Positions 59,559 to 64,000 of a stretch of DNA of 64,000 bases are shown here, in pieces (the stretch's first letter is position 1; each line of letters begins with the position of its first letter). The stretch spans positions 851,501 through 915,500 of the forward strand of contig JAODUP010000107.1 in assembly GCA_025642065.1 (NCBI GenBank). The letters are read 5' to 3'. The notes under the pieces were generated by a model. It had not been told where the DNA came from. It did no database searches and saw nothing but the letters and a program-made list of their open reading frames with translations. The position numbers and the translations under genes are program-made. This DNA is from Paralvinella palmiformis. Lineage: Eukaryota; Annelida; Polychaeta; Terebellida; Alvinellidae.

Positions 59559-60264
59559 ACTTCATACTAACTGACTTTATCCTAAATCCTGGACTTCAAG
59601 AAGACAGCTCTTATGCCCATTTCTAATATACGAAACAATATGAAATCAATTAGTGGTCTTCTAACAAAAACTGTATATTATTATTAATAATAAACTATAT
59701 AAATGACATATGGCAATCATTTTCTTTGTAGGTTGTCCTTGTAATGGCAAAGATGTCTGTTCAGTTGTCTTATCATAGTAAAACATCTCTCACTATTGTC
59801 ACCGTAGTTGGCCATGACAGAAAGTGTAGTGTGCTACTTTGATTGTCTCACTGTACAATGTCATTATAGACAATGGTTAAACCCGTTTTTGTTGTTGCTT
59901 ATCTTATCCAGGATTCTGTGGATGTGGATTTTGGCGCTAGCTGACATCTGTTTTTTGTCGTTTATTAAGAAGCCAGTTTTGTTGATTATCTTGTCACCAA
60001 CATTAAGTGAACAATGATAAACTTTTAATGGGTAAACATCACATCAGTACTGTTTGCTGGGGCCAGTGTTATTCCAGTTTTTGTTGTTGTGTCTGTAGAA
60101 TGGTGTGTGTGTTCATATCAGTGTGAAAAGTGCACTTGGTATGAAAATTCACTTCTTTACACACACACATATACACACACTGGCGTAATGACAATATATA
60201 GGCCTATGGATGCATATATCGATAGATGCATAGATTTGTGCAAGTATGTGTTTTAGTCACACAT

Positions 60265-60299
<35 letters not shown>

Positions 60300-60527
60300 T
60301 TATTACTAGCACTGTTCAGTCCCAAGTATACTCCATTCAACAGAGAGCTAAATATGTTACTGTTAGACCTGATAATATTGGCCTGTCAGTTACCAGTATT
60401 GTCTTGGGTCTACCATAGATTATGTACAACATATGTTGACGGTTTAACTTTGAAGACTTTTCTCATCTCTAGGAATTCAGGTTTACATGGTAATGTGTAT
60501 GTAAGCCATTACGTCGTATTTGAGTGT

Positions 60528-60690
60528 ACCAGTAGCACAGTGGTTATAGCATGGCGGTGCAAACCTCCGGCGGGTTGTGGGTTCGAATTCGGTTCATAGC
60601 TGTGTTTGTGGGCTACGTTTCCCCGATGAATCGCCGCTTGGCCATATGTCCTTGATCTGACCATTGCAGAGGCTGACCAACCATTAAGAT
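60528..60690 (+). mobile_element. tRNA-derived SINE family B
   Basis: The head CAGTGGTTATAGCATGGCGG and GTGGGTTCGAATTCGG (B box) is followed by TGTGTTTGTGGGCTACGTTT and CCCCGATGAATCGCC. The body is distinct from family A. Confidence 0.7.
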
Positions 60691-60970
60691 GCGTTTGTTT
60701 TGTTTGCCTGTCTGTCGACTAACCAATCTGCAGTCAAGTTAGTCAGTCAAACACCCATTCAGTCAGTAGTCAGGCGGACACTTGGCATTCCTGCAGTCAG
60801 ACCAGTATTGAGTCGGTGAGTCCATTCAAGTAATAAGTGGTCAGCCACGTTGGCAGTTAAAGTCAGTAAATTAGTCAATGAGATTGTTATTAATTAATTA
60901 AATTAGTCAGACATTCATTTAAGTCTGTCAGTTGTGTTATCAGTTAGTCAGGTATAGGGTGAGTTATTTA
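60690..60970. repeat. Very decayed (AGTC)n array
   Basis: Dense AGTCAGT, GTCAGTA and TTAGTCA motifs without an intact run, probably an old tetranucleotide array. Confidence 0.6.
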
Positions 60971-60994
60971 TTCTGGTCATTTATATTCTGTCAA

Positions 60995-61030
<36 letters not shown>

Positions 61031-61384
61031 CAAGCTCTATCTTGTATATAATAATCTTAATATACTCAAATTGTGTTTTATTAAGAGCTAGTTGCGACAA
61101 CCCAACTGAGTGATTGTTTACACTGAACAATGCCCTATAATGGCCCTATATTATAAATAATGTTTTGTGGCGCCGGAGGATGTGTATATAATATTATACT
61201 TTCTCTGTTATGGGGACTGGTAGAAGCCCACGGTACAGTGTCCCTGAAACAGTGATGTTTGGCACAGAAACCAAACAACTGGTCTATGTTGTGCTGGACA
61301 TAGCTGTAGCCTGAAAAACAACCTACCCGCTCCATCCCCCCCCCCCCTTTGAGTGAGCGTGTCAACAGGCAGGTGGAAAGATGG

Positions 61385-61800
61385 ATGAAGACAGGTAATC
61401 AAACGGACAGACAGACAGACTGAAATAGACAGACGGGTGGGTGACTTGAAATATCGAGAGACATATGGCAGATGGGTGGGTGACTAGACAAGCGCGTAGT
61501 TAGCAGATTAAAATGGATGACTTGAAAAAATAGACAGATGGGTGAGTGGCTAGACAGTCAGACGGGGCCTGACAAATGGGTGGATAGACTAACAAACAGG
61601 GAGTTAGGTGGTTTGACATACGGAAAGATAGACAGACGGGTGGGTGGGTGTCTAGACAGACAGACCGACATGTATTTAGACAGTGAGGCAAACAGACAGG
61701 TGGATGTCTTGAAATGCAGAGAGATAGATTGGGCCAAATATAGACAGACAGATAGCCGGATGGACATACAGGCAGAAGGATTAGTTAACAAGCACACATA
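61385..61800. repeat. Decayed (GACA)n/(GGTG)n array
   Basis: Imperfect GACAGACAGACGGGTGGGTG units over about 400 bases. The motif is the complement of the 13.6-14.3 kb array. Confidence 0.8.
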
Positions 61801-62562
61801 TGTTTGTCTGTGGATGAATGGGTTACACACACACACACACACACACACGTAGTGAGTGGATTTTGATGGAATGCTGAGATTAACCTTGTACACATTCATA
61901 AACAATTTAGGATCTAGTCTGACAGGGTCTCTATAAAGAATGATTGTTGTGTGTGTGTGTGGGGGGGTCTTTGAATATGCGTACTAGTGTACTATGTATG
62001 GCTATAATCGTTGCTCTTCCCTAGCTGTTGATATATTCGGGTTCCTCCTCTACACAAAGTAGATGGTTGGTAATATCCAGGTTATTCCAGTGACATTCTA
62101 TAATAATATCAACACATGATTGTAAGTAGTCTGCCAGGTTATCAGGCTCATCGTGAGATGTCTCCACTCTTGAGTGGACTCTATCAGACTTTTTTCTCGG
62201 TGGGAAATACCAAACAGCTCGACCTCCCTCAGGTATATTACAATGGCTAAGAATGAACATGATTCTCACCTATAAACATGTCACCTGTAAAACTCATTTC
62301 CCCGTTAGGAGAGCAATCCAACGCAATAACCACACAAGAGGGTGTACTTGTGAATACGTATTCAGTGTGTGAAAGTTGTTTAACAGTATTATTAAATGTA
62401 ATACATAAGCTCGGGTTTTGGCTGCAATATGCTTGCAACAAATCAGTATGTATTTCCCTCCTCCCATGTTTAAGCTATTATATTGTTTTTATAATAATAA
62501 TTATTAATATATATGTTGAAAATGATTATATGGCATATCCAGCGTAACATATTTCTCAGTGT

Positions 62563-62630
62563 TTTCATTGTGAAATACCTTAGAGCAATATGTATTAGTT
62601 AGGGCGCTATGTAAATAATCGTAATACTTG
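62563..62630 (+). repeat. Decayed SINE-T tail
   Basis: GTGAAATACCTTAGAGCAAT and AGGGCGCTATGTAAATAATC match the tail block of the copy at 51148-51480. No head is visible. Confidence 0.5.
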
Positions 62631-63295
62631 TTGTTGTGTTATACAGTATTCAGCTGTAATTATAAATTAGGTTTATGTCCCACAAGAGAACAATAAATGA
62701 TCAAAAAACCAGGCTCTGACATATTACCACCATATATATATATATATATATATTCAGATAATTTCAGATAATATACATATTACCTGATTTTACAGGTTAA
62801 CTGTAACATGTATAAACCATGTTGCACTCACGTGCCAGGTTGTTTACATACACTGTTTACGAACAATTTCGCGTGGAACAACTTCCACTAAAGTAAGCCT
62901 AACGAGTATAAATCTGTATCTGCTACTGTCTTTTATTGAGCTGCTCTTTAGGGTAATTCACGGGACAAACTCTCCCCTGCATTTACTTCAGTTCTGTAAT
63001 TGAAGCTATAGTCTTGCTTTAATGGTCGTTTCATGCTCGGAAGGAACGAGCCAGAGGAGTGCTCGCGTCATTGACGTGGCTGATGAGAAATTGTAAAGTA
63101 ATGATTCGATTCTCCTGTTGACCTTGTATCAGACGACTTTTGGTTAGGTTTGATGGCCCGAGCCTGGCCATAGACGGGGTCAGTGACTTAGAGCTGGGCT
63201 ATACTTTAGCCTGGGGTTGTATTGGAAATAGAATATCGGCAAGCTTTGGCTTGGTTACGGCTTCGCTGTGCTGTGTCAGACTGAAGATTGATGTA

Positions 63296-63297
<2 letters not shown>

Positions 63298-63361
<64 letters not shown>

Positions 63362-63611
63362 AATAGATGAAAAGGTACTGACACAGATAATTATGCATCA
63401 CGGTTACATCATCTGGATAATTAATATGGGACTTATAAATCCACTCTTTTAAGACAACTCCCTGTGTGTGTGTCTCTCTCTCTCTCTCTCCCCCTTCTCT
63501 ATGTGTGTGTGCCACTCTCTCTTTCTCTGTGTGTGTGTCTCCCCCTCTCTATGTGTGCCCCCCTCCCTCTCTCTCTCTCTCTCTCTCGTGTCTCCCCCTC
63601 TCTGTGTGTGC

Positions 63612-63649
<38 letters not shown>

Positions 63650-63845
63650 CTCCCCCTCTATGTTTGCCTCTCTCTCTCTCCCCCCCGATCTCTGTGTGTG
63701 TCTCTCTCTCACTCTCTCTCTCTGTGTGTGTTGTCTCTCCCCCTGTCTGTGTGTCTCCCACCTTTCTATGTGTGCCCCTCTATCTCTGTGGGTCTCCCCC
63801 CCTCTGTGTGTGACACTCTCCCTCTCTCTCTCTCTCTCTCTGTGT
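63298..63845. repeat. (GT)n and long CT-rich strand-asymmetric tract
   Basis: GT and CT at 63300-63360, then nearly continuous pyrimidine-rich CTCTCTGTGTG sequence at 63465-63843. Confidence 0.95.
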
Positions 63846-64000
63846 GTGAGCTAGTTTGCATTTATAAATCTATTGCCAAGACAGAAAAGTCAAGTCAGAA
63901 AACATAGACACATAAACCATGCATAGAGTTATAAATAGATGTTTAAGTTTTTGGATCCATAAGTTCTAATATTCTGAACCAGCACTCATATTTGATATAT

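Larger units (their letters stand above)
56144..64000 (+). other. FURIN: Intron 1 of the convertase gene (incomplete)
   Basis: No sequence matching the next expected propeptide exon (a DYYHF...KRS-type segment) was recognised. It holds SINE A, SINE B, a SINE-T tail, decayed tetranucleotide arrays and an unexplained GC-rich block at 57.95-58.56 kb. Confidence 0.55.

Noticed and set aside
63449..63907. Overlapping open frames on both strands near the right edge
   Set aside because: Caused by the CT/GT-rich tract, which lacks stops in most frames.

Overview
This is an animal nuclear genomic window of AT-rich, repeat-dense non-coding DNA carrying three recognisable spliced genes. Genes are split into short exons with GT-AG introns. 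Microsatellites are abundant, tRNA-derived SINEs occur in more than twenty copies, and relics of an L2/CR1-like LINE and of DNA transposons are present. No operons or bacterial signals are seen. The protein families and repeat style suggest a marine invertebrate, perhaps a mollusc or another lophotrochozoan. That placement is an inference, because nothing here fixes the species.

Gene 1 (12.4-26.3 kb, + strand) is an alpha-arrestin (ARRDC family). Eight exons join in frame and cover 469 residues from inside the arrestin N domain to the stop. They include the arrestin C domain and a tail with one PPxY motif, the known docking site for NEDD4-type WW domains. The first coding exon was not found and probably lies left of the window. 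The first 12.4 kb is therefore read as intron or upstream DNA packed with SINEs, a 41-bp minisatellite and microsatellites.

Gene 2 (34.0-41.5 kb, - strand) is KGD4 (formerly MRPS36), the small subunit of the mitochondrial 2-oxoglutarate dehydrogenase complex. Four exons of 33, 67, 206 and 18 coding bases join in phase into a 107-residue protein, with a 5.9-kb first intron.

Gene 3 (from about 54.5 kb to beyond the right edge, + strand) begins with a GC-rich promoter and leader. Its first coding exon (55808-56143) belongs to a furin-like proprotein convertase and carries a basic N-terminal extension, a signal or anchor segment and the start of the propeptide. The last 7.9 kb is its first intron.

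Between the genes lie LINE fragments (46.1-46.7, 50.4-50.8 and 51.6 kb), a frameshifted and internally deleted FLYWCH/MULE transposase-like pseudogene (47.1-47.8 kb), MITE-like elements and tandem duplications. A second SINE family shares its 3' tail with the local LINE, the classic sign of a SINE/LINE partnership. The three genes have no evident joint function. The most interesting non-coding material is the transposon ecology: SINE subfamilies with exchanged heads, a LINE-matched SINE tail, an inverted SINE pair inside an ARRDC intron, and a MITE set between two TA tracts.
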